From Candidatus Omnitrophota bacterium (lineage in GTDB: Bacteria > Omnitrophota > Gorgyraeia > Tantalellales > Tantalellaceae), in NCBI GenBank assembly GCA_015231405.1, contig JADGBR010000024.1, forward strand, positions 3,375 to 55,732: a stretch of 52,358 bases of DNA. The letters run 5' to 3'. Both the position numbers and the translations under genes were made by a program. Shown here one piece after another: positions 1 to 8,868 of the stretch (positions are counted from its first letter, which is position 1; each line of letters starts with the position of its first letter). Below the pieces are notes generated by a model. It did not search any database. It saw only the letters and a list, made by a program, of their open reading frames with translations, and was not told the DNA's origin.

Positions 1-3000
1 TACCAAAAAGAGAGTACCAATATTGAAGAACCCATAACAGCAGGAAAGAGGAGGAACCGGCTGACCTTCGGCCTTGCAACGACTGATCCTGCGAAATATG
101 ACCGCGGAGATTACAGCTTGCTCCTTCACAGCGGAGTGCTACGCCACCCCGGGTATTTGAATATATTGTTCGAGGATATCGATAACGCGAAGAATCTTGT
201 TTTTTGCGCGTTCTGGAATGTGCCCGGTCACAGGAAGATATGGGGATATGGGAAAGCGGCGCTTATAGTTGACCCGACTGATTCACCCGGAGAGATCTTA
301 TGGGCAGGAGCGGTAGAGTCTCGGGATAAAGTCCCCTTCTATCCGTTTGAGATGGATGCTTTTGAGCTCGAAGAAGCTGTAGCGCGCTTACGCACGACGA
401 GGAAGGAGCTCGATCTTTCCGATCATGAGAGATTCTGGAAGTCGTTGGGAGATCATACTGACGCGTCGAACGAGTGTCCGGCAGGGGAGATAGACGTGGT
501 CGGATCCGGGATCAAGGGTGTTTATCTGGACCTTTCTCCGGAAGAAGGGGCGGAAGAAGGGGTACTGACGTCCGATGGCTATGAGTTGATCGCGTTAGCC
601 TTGAAATACAGTCTTCCTATTGTGCTGGGGGATCTCAAAGACCTTGATCAATTTACGCGGTGCCTTGCGAACCCATGGCTTCAGGACGTCCTGAAGAACA
701 GGGGAGTTTATAGTAATGATTGTTTAGAGAGGATGCGGAAACTGCTTGTTATTCCGGGTGCCACGGCAAGTATGGATCAACCCGCCGGAACTGACGAGAC
801 TTTGAGCGCGGAAGGGCGCGCTCAAGCCGCGCTTCATGATATAATCCGCGGGGACGGCATCGAGAACTCGACAAACGACGTAAGCCCCGATAATGTCCAG
901 GTCGTGGCATTTTGTGACGCCGTGTACGGGTATTTATGCGCGCGTGGAATATTCGAAAACCAGGAAATAGTCATCCCGTCCGCGGGGATAGACGGTTTAT
1001 TGCTCCGCTATAAGCCTGCCATCCTGGTGAATAGAAGTGATTCGGAACCAGCCATGAGGAAATTTATGGGGACAGTTCCGGGCGCGGAATTGAATAGCTA
1101 TGAATTTATCCGCGGTAACGCTTTCAGCGGGGAAGTATTGGCAAAGGTCCGCGCGGCCGTTCCGGCGGGTAAAGCCGTAACTGTCGTAGCTAAGGGTGTT
1201 GACGAGTTCGGGGAATATCCGTGGACTGTAAGCGGCGAGGACAGGAGAGAGGCCTTAAGAGCCATGGTCGATGAACTTGACCCTTATCAATTCGTTATCC
1301 TAAATGACCAGGACGCCGAATGGATGGTGCCGCTCCTGGAAAAAGCGGGATACGCGCGGTATAACGAATGGGCTCCGGAACCGGAACGAAGTCAGATACT
1401 TGGCGCGCTCCATCCCTCGGCGAAAAAACATTTCCGGGGGAGGAGAGATTTCTCGTATGCTTATAGTTTCGAAAAATATAATCTTCTCCCCCCGACGGCG
1501 ATCGCTATCATGAGAAAAAACCCGGTTGCTGAGCAGCCAGGCGTCGTAGCCGGCTATCCGGTGCTTGCCGAGGAATTTGAGTTCCCGATCACGAATTTGA
1601 TGCTGGGCCATCTTCAGGTCAATGGGCCCATTGACGAAGGGCCAAATACCGTTACGAGGAAACTGGAATTAAAAAACGCTTCGATCAGAGATCTATATGG
1701 GAGACCGGAACCTTTCGAGGGTTTGAGCCTCGTGAATGACACGGAAAAGGAAAGGAGCCTCACATATAAGTCCGGACGGATGGAAATGACGTTCTTTAAA
1801 AGCGTTAAGGACAGGATACCGACATACGCCGTTTCGATAAAGGTGGACGGTCATGTCGTGGGGCATGGACTGGTATTCTACAGTCCTTATATCAACGAGG
1901 TGAAATTCCGTTTTGGCGTACATAAGGGCTGCGTTGAGCCGATACGGAATTATCGGGGGAAGGGTTACGGAAAAGCCGCGCTTTTTATGCTGATGTCAGT
2001 CTGTTCCGGAGGAACGCTCTTCGAAGGCGTTAAGCCCGAAGCCCTGGAAATAGATCTCCAGTTCAGTGACGTCAAGGTCGCGGAAGAGATCAATAGTCTG
2101 ACGGGTCTGGCCCGTTCGGCCGGGTTCGGGGAAGACCTCCGATATTCTCTGTCGGATTATGACGCGCCTCCGATCGAGAGATTTCTCGTGTCCGAATATC
2201 TCACGGCTCTTAACACAACTGAAAGAGAGAAGTTGGAAGAGTTCGTAAGGGACCATTCATACGGTTTTATCTGCGAGGTCCCCGGATGTTCCGGCACCGG
2301 CGTGGCTCTCGAGATACTATCCGCCATGCTTCTCGGTAAGATATCGAAGGCCGAGGCGGTAAACTCTTTCAGAAAATATTTTGGTATGAATTCAACTCTG
2401 GCGGCTGCGGTTGCGGATAAGGCGGCTGAAATAACGCGAACATTCGCTCCACCGGCCATGACATACCGCGGCGCTATTCTTAGCGCGCTCGCGATAGGGA
2501 TGGCGAGTGCCGTCGGGTTCGTTTTCGGTGTTCCGTCCGGATATCTTATACCCGCGGTAATGACCGGCGGCATGTTCGCGGTTACGGCAGGGATTGTTAA
2601 GTTGTACGAGATGGCTCTATTCCCGGGCGGGGGTGACCGCGCGGGCCCCAAGAAAGGCGAGATCGCTACTACGGATTCGTTCTTTGTACTCGAGGCGTTG
2701 AGAGAGTTATCACCAGGGAATTCGGCCGTCATTGCGAGGAGGAGCGAAGCGACGACGAAGCAATCTATTAAGAGATCGCTTCGCTTCGCCCGCAATGACG
2801 GGGTACGGACGCTTCTGGCACTTCCTCTTATTATCCTGTATCCTTTCATCTGGATCCACGAAACCCTCCTCCACAAATGGCTCGGTATCCCCGATACCAC
2901 ACGCGCGCATACGGTGGTTTACGCCTTGCAGGCGATCATTCCGTACACGCTCGGGCTTTTTTATTGGTACCCGGCCGTTTCTGTGGTCCTTGTGCCATGG

Positions 3001-6000
3001 GTCATGGTTTTCATGCTGGCGGCAAAATCCTATTTCAGGAAAAACGCTTCGGAAAAGGAGGAAAGCCCTGTCACGGCCGGGGATATCGAAAAAGCCATAC
3101 CGCATATGGTAACCCGGAGCGGCCTCGATCTTTTGGAGGGTATCCTGGACGATCCGGGCGCCATAAAGGATGCTTCTCCCGTGGCTTTGGCCGATATATG
3201 GCGCGCGGTTTACCATGAATACGATCCCGGTAAGGGAGAGCCGGAAGAATCATGTTTACTGGACGGCAAATGGTTCCCGTCTCTCTCGATAACCGGCGCG
3301 GATAAAGCCAGGCAAAAAGATCTTATCCGGAATAAGAAGGGAGATGTCCGAGAGAGCGGTTTAGAGGAAGAACTGTTGGATCTCTTCGCTTCCCCCCTGA
3401 GAGATAGAAAGATGAGCGTACTTTTCGCCGAAAGATTCCTTCATTTGTATTTTATGCCTGATGACGAAACTCTGGAATTGTTCGGGCCCGAGGACGCGGA
3501 CTTGACAAGAGAAGATACGCGCGAATTCGCGCGCTGGGCGATCTTCGCCGCTCCGGCGGAACAGATCATGCTCCGGCAGTTATTCCTTCTCGTTAATGAA
3601 GACAGGGGGATATACACCGACTATTTATACGACTTTGCCTCATGTCCGGTCGAAACACGGAGTGAGAGGATCAGAGAGAAGTACGCGGAGCATGTAAGGA
3701 TCAGCGAAAAAGAATGGGAATGGGTGGACGCATCGAGTGTTGAAGGTGCGTACAAGTACATGCTGAAAATTGAGCCCGACCTCTCCGAAGATATCATCAG
3801 AACCCTCCGCGTCTTTATCGACAGGACCGTTATCGCCTATGCCGAAAAATTCAACACGGATAATAAAAGGGTCATTGTGGTCCGGGTCAGCGGGGACAGT
3901 TTGCATATATATTCCGAAGACGCGGAGGACAAAGTCCATACGGTCGTCTCATCGATGTTCGAGGACCTCTTCGCGGCATGGAGAGGCGGCCGCGTATGGG
4001 AAGCCGTTATCGGGCTCATCGAGGACGGATTTTTCGGTTTCGACCTGAATTGCTTTGAGGGCGCGGGTATAGAGATCGGGGATGAGGAGCTTCTTATAGG
4101 CGTACTGGATAAGGCTCTCGAGGCTAAAACCAGGTTTGACAGCGCTTACGGAAAAAAGACAAGAGCGTATTTCGCGAATATGACCGGGAATAAACTGCTG
4201 CTTGTCATTTGCCCGGCCGACGATTTCCTGAGCCAAAGCCTGGAGATGCTGGAATATGACGGTGAAAAAAATGAGTTCATCCCTCTCAGGCTACAGGGAG
4301 AGGGAAGGTACTCTTCCGTGCCGTTATTCATGCCCGCCAACCCGTATCTTATCTTCCCGCTGGCCGTTTGGCTATTCGCGTCATGGCATAAAGACGCGAT
4401 CCTCTCGTGGCTCTCGGAACGGTCGGGAAGCAATGCTTGGTACAGAGCTGTTTGCGGCGCCCTGAGAAAAGTCCTTCATGTAATACTTATCGACCGTACG
4501 CGTTTAGCCTGGGCGCTGCCTCTTTCGGGAATGCCGGTGGGAATGGTGGACGGGAACTCAACGCCGCCGGAGGTGGACTATCCTGGGGTAGGATCTGCCG
4601 GAGATATGGATAGGCCGGTCACAAACCAGTTTGCCGGGAAATTTGGCAACGCGATCATAACCCAGGGGTATACCGGCATGAACGTCCAGTCGACCCGTTC
4701 CCTGATGGCGGTAAGGTTCAGTGATCTTTCCGCCGCGCAAAAAGAAAAAGTGCTGGAGCTGTTGAAAGGGTGGAAGGGGACGGTCGATAAAGTAAGAGAG
4801 ATGAAAAAAGAGAGTACCGATATTGAACTGGCTCGAATGGGCCTTCATGTCGGGGACGCGATCTATGACGCTAGTGACATTTTGAGAAATTCGCCGTCCG
4901 GGAAAGATTTGTTCCTGGCGCTTAGGACGGGAGAACGGGCTAGGGATATCGGAGATGCGAGGGATATGGAAATAACGGGCGTTGAGTCCGTAGTGAGGAT
5001 GGATCAGTCCAGTATCGGAGGAGGAAAACGCCTGATCTTGAGCTACTGGCAGAATTCGCCGGCAAGCGTGGTTTTTGATAATTATCGTAATGACGCGAGT
5101 ATGAGTGAGCTGTTATACCCGGTCTTTAAAGGCGCCGGCCAGGGGCTTATGGCATGGGTCATACATGCGATACGTTCAGGAAAATTCAGGGAATATGAAG
5201 AGCATGATCTGCGCTTTAATCTCCGCGGCGCGTGGAAGGTTTTGAGGGATATGGGGTTCGCGCGGAAAGAGATCAAAATAGTTGATCCGGACTTTGTGCA
5301 AGAATGGGGTTACACGGATGAGGCATTAGATGACGGGCTAATGGCGTGTGCCGGAAAGACCGCGGATATACTTCGAAGGCGCGCGTCGTTAGACCCTGAA
5401 GCGGCGCTATACCTGGCGAGTTTGCGGGAGGAGCAAAATATGAACCGCGGACCGGCCTCCGGGGTTAGGGTCGAGAATGATGGTGTGGATGTTGAGGAAA
5501 TACCGATCATTGGCGAGGCGCTTAATGATACGGTCAAGGTGCCGGCATGCCAAACGGACGAGAGGCCGGCAGATATCCGCGTGGATTCTAAGATCGCTTC
5601 TCTTCTCAGCGAACGCGATCTTGCTAGGATACGCTCGGAAATAACATCCCAGCATGACCCCGAACGGAATAATAGGTCTCGCGTCGTGGAGCTCCTGGAT
5701 CCCGTCACGCAAATGGACGGCGTTACGCTCGACGATCCGATCGAATCGATACAGATCAAAGGCATCGTCCTGGACACCGGGGAACCTGTAGCGGACCATG
5801 AAGGAGACGGGAGACTTGAATATTATTTCTCTGTCACTAAGGACGGGATCATCCAGGTCGAGGATTTCATCAACAACCCTGAGGGCGGGGCGTTCCTGAC
5901 GAAAGCCGTGAATGAGTTCGTTATGGCGCGGCGTTTAAAGAAGGCCCCCGGGATTAAAGGTCGCGTCCGGACAAAATACGCCGTAGGGTGGGGCGAGCTG

Positions 6001-8316
6001 TATCCTTCGGAACCGTATTATGATAAAGACGGGCGGGAGCGAAGGCTGGGGTTCGTGCTGTTGGGAGGTCCCAAAAAAATCCTGGCCCGGCCGTCGGGTT
6101 CTGATCCCGCAAAGTCCGGTGAGGCGCTTCGGGCGTTACACGATAACGGTTTCGTCCATTATTATCTGCACCCCGGGAATATCACTTGCGAAATGGGTTC
6201 GGACGCTCAGGGTTTCCTGCACGATATGGATGTAATGAAGAACGCGCCGGACGGCCTGACCCGGGAACAGACACTGGCGTATATGTTCTATGACTTCTAT
6301 TACGCTTACGGACGAACCCTTCCTGACGGCAACAGTTTCGCCGGAGGGGATAAGGGCGAATATACTCTCGACCATTCCGGATTTTTACAGAGATATTTAC
6401 CCGAGGAGAAAGGCAATACCGGTCTCGCTCATTCTTACTATGGTGAGCTTGAGGAGTTATTTGACGAAGCTCAGTCGGTCCCGGTATCCGGCTTAAAACA
6501 TCCCTTGATTGACGCGCTAAAACGTTCCATGGAACGTTCCGGACAGGCCGATTGGGGGATGGGTCTCGTTCATGACGCGATAGCGGATAAGAGTGGGGAT
6601 GACGGGAGCGCGCGCGGATTGAGAGAGTATCTGGCGGAGCTTAACCCAAACCACCCGGAGCAGGTGAAAAGGGCCGTCGAAATATTGATGTCAAAGAGCC
6701 GTATCGTCATTGACGCGGGATGCGGCAACGCCGACCCGGCGAGGGCAATGGCCGAGGCCGATAAAGAAGCGGGGGTCATAGCGTTCGATATTTACAATGC
6801 TGGCCCTGGGGTGGCGGGTTTTAGCAGAGATGCGCTGGCGTGGGAAAGTAATACTTTGGAGGCGCAGAAAGACCAGCCTGGGAACCTGGCAATTTTGAGA
6901 GCGGATATACGCTTGTTGAAATATTTACCGGATAATTCGATGGATAAGTTCATAGCTGGATCTCCGGGCTTCGGATTGTGGGAAGATATAATGGGAACCG
7001 CGCCGAAGATCCTGGCTAAATTGAAGGCTGGAGGTGAGCTGATCATTATCCCGGAACCGGCATTAGGCTGGCAATTTTACGCTGATGTCACACCCGGATA
7101 CCCGGTACATCCTATAATTGAGCTGCTGGAAGATCTCAAGAAACGGACGATGCTCCAAGGCGCGGGCCAGATAGAGAATTGGCAGGGGTTCCTTCTCAAG
7201 ATGGTCAATGACGATGACCTGGCGGGAATGCTAGGTGCCGATTATAACTATCATTCGCATTATTATGGTAGAAATGGTAAAAGAGCGGGAGTGTTGAATA
7301 GAAACCCGATGAACGCCGTCTTCACGAAACCCGGGGATGGTGTCATGTACGATACACCTATTGATGGGATCCGTAACGATGTTACGCAATTATTGCTGAC
7401 CATGCGGGGAAAAAGCGAGATGCTGGCGGATCTATTGAGCCCGGAAGGGTTTGACGCTGGTAGCGGTGACAAGCCCGGGTTTAACGAACTTGTTAACGCC
7501 GGGGTATGTGTCGGTTTGGGGGATAACAGTTATCGGTTCGCGGAGCTTATGCGCGGGCCGGATCTGGATCATACGAGGACGATGATCAACGCGGTGTTGG
7601 GCGTTCTGGGAGGACAAAATAAAAACAGTAGGCCCCGACCCCCGTGTCGGGGCATGATCGCATCTATTTCCACGATTGATGCGCGGACTACTTTTATGTG
7701 TGAACTCGTGAAGATGGCCGTTCTTCAAGAATTGAACAACATAATCTCCCGAACCGTATCCCCGGCGAAGACGATATGGCATGTGGTCGACAAGGGGCTA
7801 TTAGCGGTCGGCGAGGAATCGTATTTCCAGAACTTGAACGCGGAGCTTGAACGCGCGGGGAGCCGGGAGCGCGTGCGGTTCGTGAGGGATGACGAGGAAC
7901 TGGCGGATGTTGTGAACGGTCTTAAAGCAGAACACCCGGGCGAAGAGATAAGCGTCGCGGCGCATGACCGGAAGGATATAGACGGGTTGGTTTCTGCCGG
8001 AGTGAAAAAAGTGCTGGTCTTCGAGGGTGAAGCCGGCGATATAGCGCATATCGATGGCATTATTGCCGCGCTCCGGGCGCTATATCTCGACCCGGAAGAA
8101 GCCGTGCCCATGTTGAAGCTGATATACACGGCCCTCGGCGCGGTGCCGGGTGATGGGGTTGAGAGTGACGAGGCGATACTGAAGGACTTGTTGGCCGGTT
8201 CGCCCGCAAATTTCGCGGCGCGGTTTGTGTATATACTGCCGAAGGTTGGGGGGTTGCCGGTCGGGGAGATCGTGCGGTTGAATAGGGTTATGAGGGAGTT
8301 GGTTGTGAAAGCGTAG
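1..8316 (+). CDS. Giant multidomain protein, 5' end outside window (about 2771 residues visible)
   Basis: The frame of the listed ORF is open right back to base 1, so the TTG at 118 is not a credible start and the gene begins upstream. Counting from base 1, I see a GNAT-like region around residues 540-740 with an acetyl-CoA loop (NYRGKGYGKAA, about 650). Hydrophobic membrane-type segments lie at about 820-875, 936-1010 and 1446-1464. A kinase-like stretch (LHDNGFVHYYLHPGNI then HDMD) lies near 2045-2080. A SAM-dependent methyltransferase Rossmann motif (VIDAGCGNADPA) lies near 2236, and an alpha/beta C-terminal domain from about 2577. Most of the rest is unrecognised. Two palindromic repeats are read through in frame (2727-2800 and 7624-7656). 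Modules of this sort mixed in very long chains are reported from Omnitrophota. Overall function unknown; domain calls are by motif only. Confidence 0.8.
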   Translation, partial: YQKESTNIEEPITAGKRRNRLTFGLATTDPAKYDRGDYSLLLHSGVLRHPGYLNILFEDIDNAKNLVFCAFWNVPGHRKIWGYGKAALIVDPTDSPGEILWAGAVESRDKVPFYPFEMDAFELEEAVARLRTTRKELDLSDHERFWKSLGDHTDASNECPAGEIDVVGSGIKGVYLDLSPEEGAEEGVLTSDGYELIALALKYSLPIVLGDLKDLDQFTRCLANPWLQDVLKNRGVYSNDCLERMRKLLVIPGATASMDQPAGTDETLSAEGRAQAALHDIIRGDGIENSTNDVSPDNVQVVAFCDAVYGYLCARGIFENQEIVIPSAGIDGLLLRYKPAILVNRSDSEPAMRKFMGTVPGAELNSYEFIRGNAFSGEVLAKVRAAVPAGKAVTVVAKGVDEFGEYPWTVSGEDRREALRAMVDELDPYQFVILNDQDAEWMVPLLEKAGYARYNEWAPEPERSQILGALHPSAKKHFRGRRDFSYAYSFEKYNLLPPTAIAIMRKNPVAEQPGVVAGYPVLAEEFEFPITNLMLGHLQVNGPIDEGPNTVTRKLELKNASIRDLYGRPEPFEGLSLVNDTEKERSLTYKSGRMEMTFFKSVKDRIPTYAVSIKVDGHVVGHGLVFYSPYINEVKFRFGVHKGCVEPIRNYRGKGYGKAALFMLMSVCSGGTLFEGVKPEALEIDLQFSDVKVAEEINSLTGLARSAGFGEDLRYSLSDYDAPPIERFLVSEYLTALNTTEREKLEEFVRDHSYGFICEVPGCSGTGVALEILSAMLLGKISKAEAVNSFRKYFGMNSTLAAAVADKAAEITRTFAPPAMTYRGAILSALAIGMASAVGFVFGVPSGYLIPAVMTGGMFAVTAGIVKLYEMALFPGGGDRAGPKKGEIATTDSFFVLEALRELSPGNSAVIARRSEATTKQSIKRSLRFARNDGVRTLLALPLIILYPFIWIHETLLHKWLGIPDTTRAHTVVYALQAIIPYTLGLFYWYPAVSVVLVPWVMVFMLAAKSYFRKNASEKEESPVTAGDIEKAIPHMVTRSGLDLLEGILDDPGAIKDASPVALADIWRAVYHEYDPGKGEPEESCLLDGKWFPSLSITGADKARQKDLIRNKKGDVRESGLEEELLDLFASPLRDRKMSVLFAERFLHLYFMPDDETLELFGPEDADLTREDTREFARWAIFAAPAEQIMLRQLFLLVNEDRGIYTDYLYDFASCPVETRSERIREKYAEHVRISEKEWEWVDASSVEGAYKYMLKIEPDLSEDIIRTLRVFIDRTVIAYAEKFNTDNKRVIVVRVSGDSLHIYSEDAEDKVHTVVSSMFEDLFAAWRGGRVWEAVIGLIEDGFFGFDLNCFEGAGIEIGDEELLIGVLDKALEAKTRFDSAYGKKTRAYFANMTGNKLLLVICPADDFLSQSLEMLEYDGEKNEFIPLRLQGEGRYSSVPLFMPANPYLIFPLAVWLFASWHKDAILSWLSERSGSNAWYRAVCGALRKVLHVILIDRTRLAWALPLSGMPVGMVDGNSTPPEVDYPGVGSAGDMDRPVTNQFAGKFGNAIITQGYTGMNVQSTRSLMAVRFSDLSAAQKEKVLELLKGWKGTVDKVREMKKESTDIELARMGLHVGDAIYDASDILRNSPSGKDLFLALRTGERARDIGDARDMEITGVESVVRMDQSSIGGGKRLILSYWQNSPASVVFDNYRNDASMSELLYPVFKGAGQGLMAWVIHAIRSGKFREYEEHDLRFNLRGAWKVLRDMGFARKEIKIVDPDFVQEWGYTDEALDDGLMACAGKTADILRRRASLDPEAALYLASLREEQNMNRGPASGVRVENDGVDVEEIPIIGEALNDTVKVPACQTDERPADIRVDSKIASLLSERDLARIRSEITSQHDPERNNRSRVVELLDPVTQMDGVTLDDPIESIQIKGIVLDTGEPVADHEGDGRLEYYFSVTKDGIIQVEDFINNPEGGAFLTKAVNEFVMARRLKKAPGIKGRVRTKYAVGWGELYPSEPYYDKDGRERRLGFVLLGGPKKILARPSGSDPAKSGEALRALHDNGFVHYYLHPGNITCEMGSDAQGFLHDMDVMKNAPDGLTREQTLAYMFYDFYYAYGRTLPDGNSFAGGDKGEYTLDHSGFLQRYLPEEKGNTGLAHSYYGELEELFDEAQSVPVSGLKHPLIDALKRSMERSGQADWGMGLVHDAIADKSGDDGSARGLREYLAELNPNHPEQVKRAVEILMSKSRIVIDAGCGNADPARAMAEADKEAGVIAFDIYNAGPGVAGFSRDALAWESNTLEAQKDQPGNLAILRADIRLLKYLPDNSMDKFIAGSPGFGLWEDIMGTAPKILAKLKAGGELIIIPEPALGWQFYADVTPGYPVHPIIELLEDLKKRTMLQGAGQIENWQGFLLKMVNDDDLAGMLGADYNYHSHYYGRNGKRAGVLNRNPMNAVFTKPGDGVMYDTPIDGIRNDVTQLLLTMRGKSEMLADLLSPEGFDAGSGDKPGFNELVNAGVCVGLGDNSYRFAELMRGPDLDHTRTMINAVLGVLGGQNKNSRPRPPCRGMIASISTIDARTTFMCELVKMAVLQELNNIISRTVSPAKTIWHVVDKGLLAVGEESYFQNLNAELERAGSRERVRFVRDDEELADVVNGLKAEHPGEEISVAAHDRKDIDGLVSAGVKKVLVFEGEAGDIAHIDGIIAALRALYLDPEEAVPMLKLIYTALGAVPGDGVESDEAILKDLLAGSPANFAARFVYILPKVGGLPVGEIVRLNRVMRELVVKA
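2727..2800. repeat. Palindromic repeat element (CGTCATTGCG ends) inside the giant ORF
   Basis: The element begins CGTCATTGCG and ends with the exact reverse complement CGCAATGACG. Inner arms GCGAAGCGA / TCGCTTCGC also pair. It is 74 bases and is translated in frame as a basic, Arg/Ser-rich peptide between hydrophobic segments of the host protein. A related, longer copy lies at 24063-24200. It behaves like a miniature palindromic element, analogous to the protein-coding Rickettsia palindromic elements, but no homology to those is claimed. Confidence 0.8.
7624..7656 (+). repeat. REP-like hairpin, copy 1, inside the giant ORF
   Basis: An ACAGTAGG head is followed by a perfect 8-bp stem GCCCCGAC / GTCGGGGC (7632-7639 with 7646-7653). 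Nearly the same sequence occurs inverted at 8955-8986, and the same head-plus-stem layout at 8366-8397, flanking the RAYT transposase. Here it is read in frame within the giant protein. Confidence 0.75.
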
Positions 8317-8365
8317 GTTGCGTGTTCCGTAGGACGTGGGATGTGTTGGAGGGAATAAAAATAGA

Positions 8366-8397
8366 AATAGTAGGCGCGGACCCCTGTGTCCGCGCAT
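8366..8397 (+). repeat. REP-like hairpin, copy 2, upstream of RAYT
   Basis: ATAGTAGG head plus perfect stem GCGCGGAC / GTCCGCGC (8374-8381 with 8388-8395). It shares head, loop style and stem architecture with copy 1. The GTG start proposed by the ORF track for the transposase (8386) would lie in the hairpin, so a downstream ATG is preferred. Confidence 0.75.
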
Positions 8398-8418
8398 AAA
8401 TATGCCAGCGGATCAAAT

Positions 8419-8868
8419 ATGAAGAATATGTATCACATTACGATTTGTACCAGGTGGTATAGATGTATGTTCGGCAATGTGAACGATGAACGAATGATCA
8501 TGAATGCGCCGGGAGAAATGGTAGCGGCCGTGTGGGAAGAGATTCCAACCCATTATTCCGGTGTGACGATTGACGACTATGTAGTGATGCCGAACCATAT
8601 ACACGGAATAATGCTGGTTGGTAGCGGAGATGGAGAGAAGGCGGTGAATAAATCAATTTTGACGAATGTAATCCAGCGGTACAAATCATTTACGACACGC
8701 AAGTATATAGACGGCGTGAGAACTAAAGGGTGGCATTCGTTTGATCAGAAGTTGTGGCAAAGAGGATATTATGAACATACTATACGCAGCAGGCCGGAGT
8801 TACGGGCGATAAAAGAATATATCCGGAACAATCCGAAAAACTGGCAATCCGATGAACATAACAAGTAA
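8419..8868 (+). CDS. REP-associated tyrosine transposase (RAYT, Y1/IS200-like HUH family)
   Basis: A 149-residue protein with the HUH motif in the form MPNHIH (residues 58-62) and the catalytic tyrosine region GYYEH (117-120), followed by the family-typical YIRNNPKNW ending. Family knowledge: RAYTs are single-strand transposases of the Y1 type that mobilise REP/REPIN hairpins and are usually single-copy and not flanked by inverted repeats of their own. Here REP-like hairpins lie immediately 5' (8366-8397) and 3' (8868-8930, 8955-8986). The ORF track starts at GTG 8386, inside a REP hairpin; the ATG at 8419 gives the better N-terminus, though the ribosome-binding site is weak. The 3' end overlaps the start of the next giant ORF by 17 bases. 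Confidence 0.88.
   Translation: MKNMYHITICTRWYRCMFGNVNDERMIMNAPGEMVAAVWEEIPTHYSGVTIDDYVVMPNHIHGIMLVGSGDGEKAVNKSILTNVIQRYKSFTTRKYIDGVRTKGWHSFDQKLWQRGYYEHTIRSRPELRAIKEYIRNNPKNWQSDEHNK

Noticed and set aside
2157-2900. 247-residue minus-strand ORF
   Set aside because: It is a shadow of the giant ORF. Part of it is the palindromic repeat read from the other strand, and no domain was seen.
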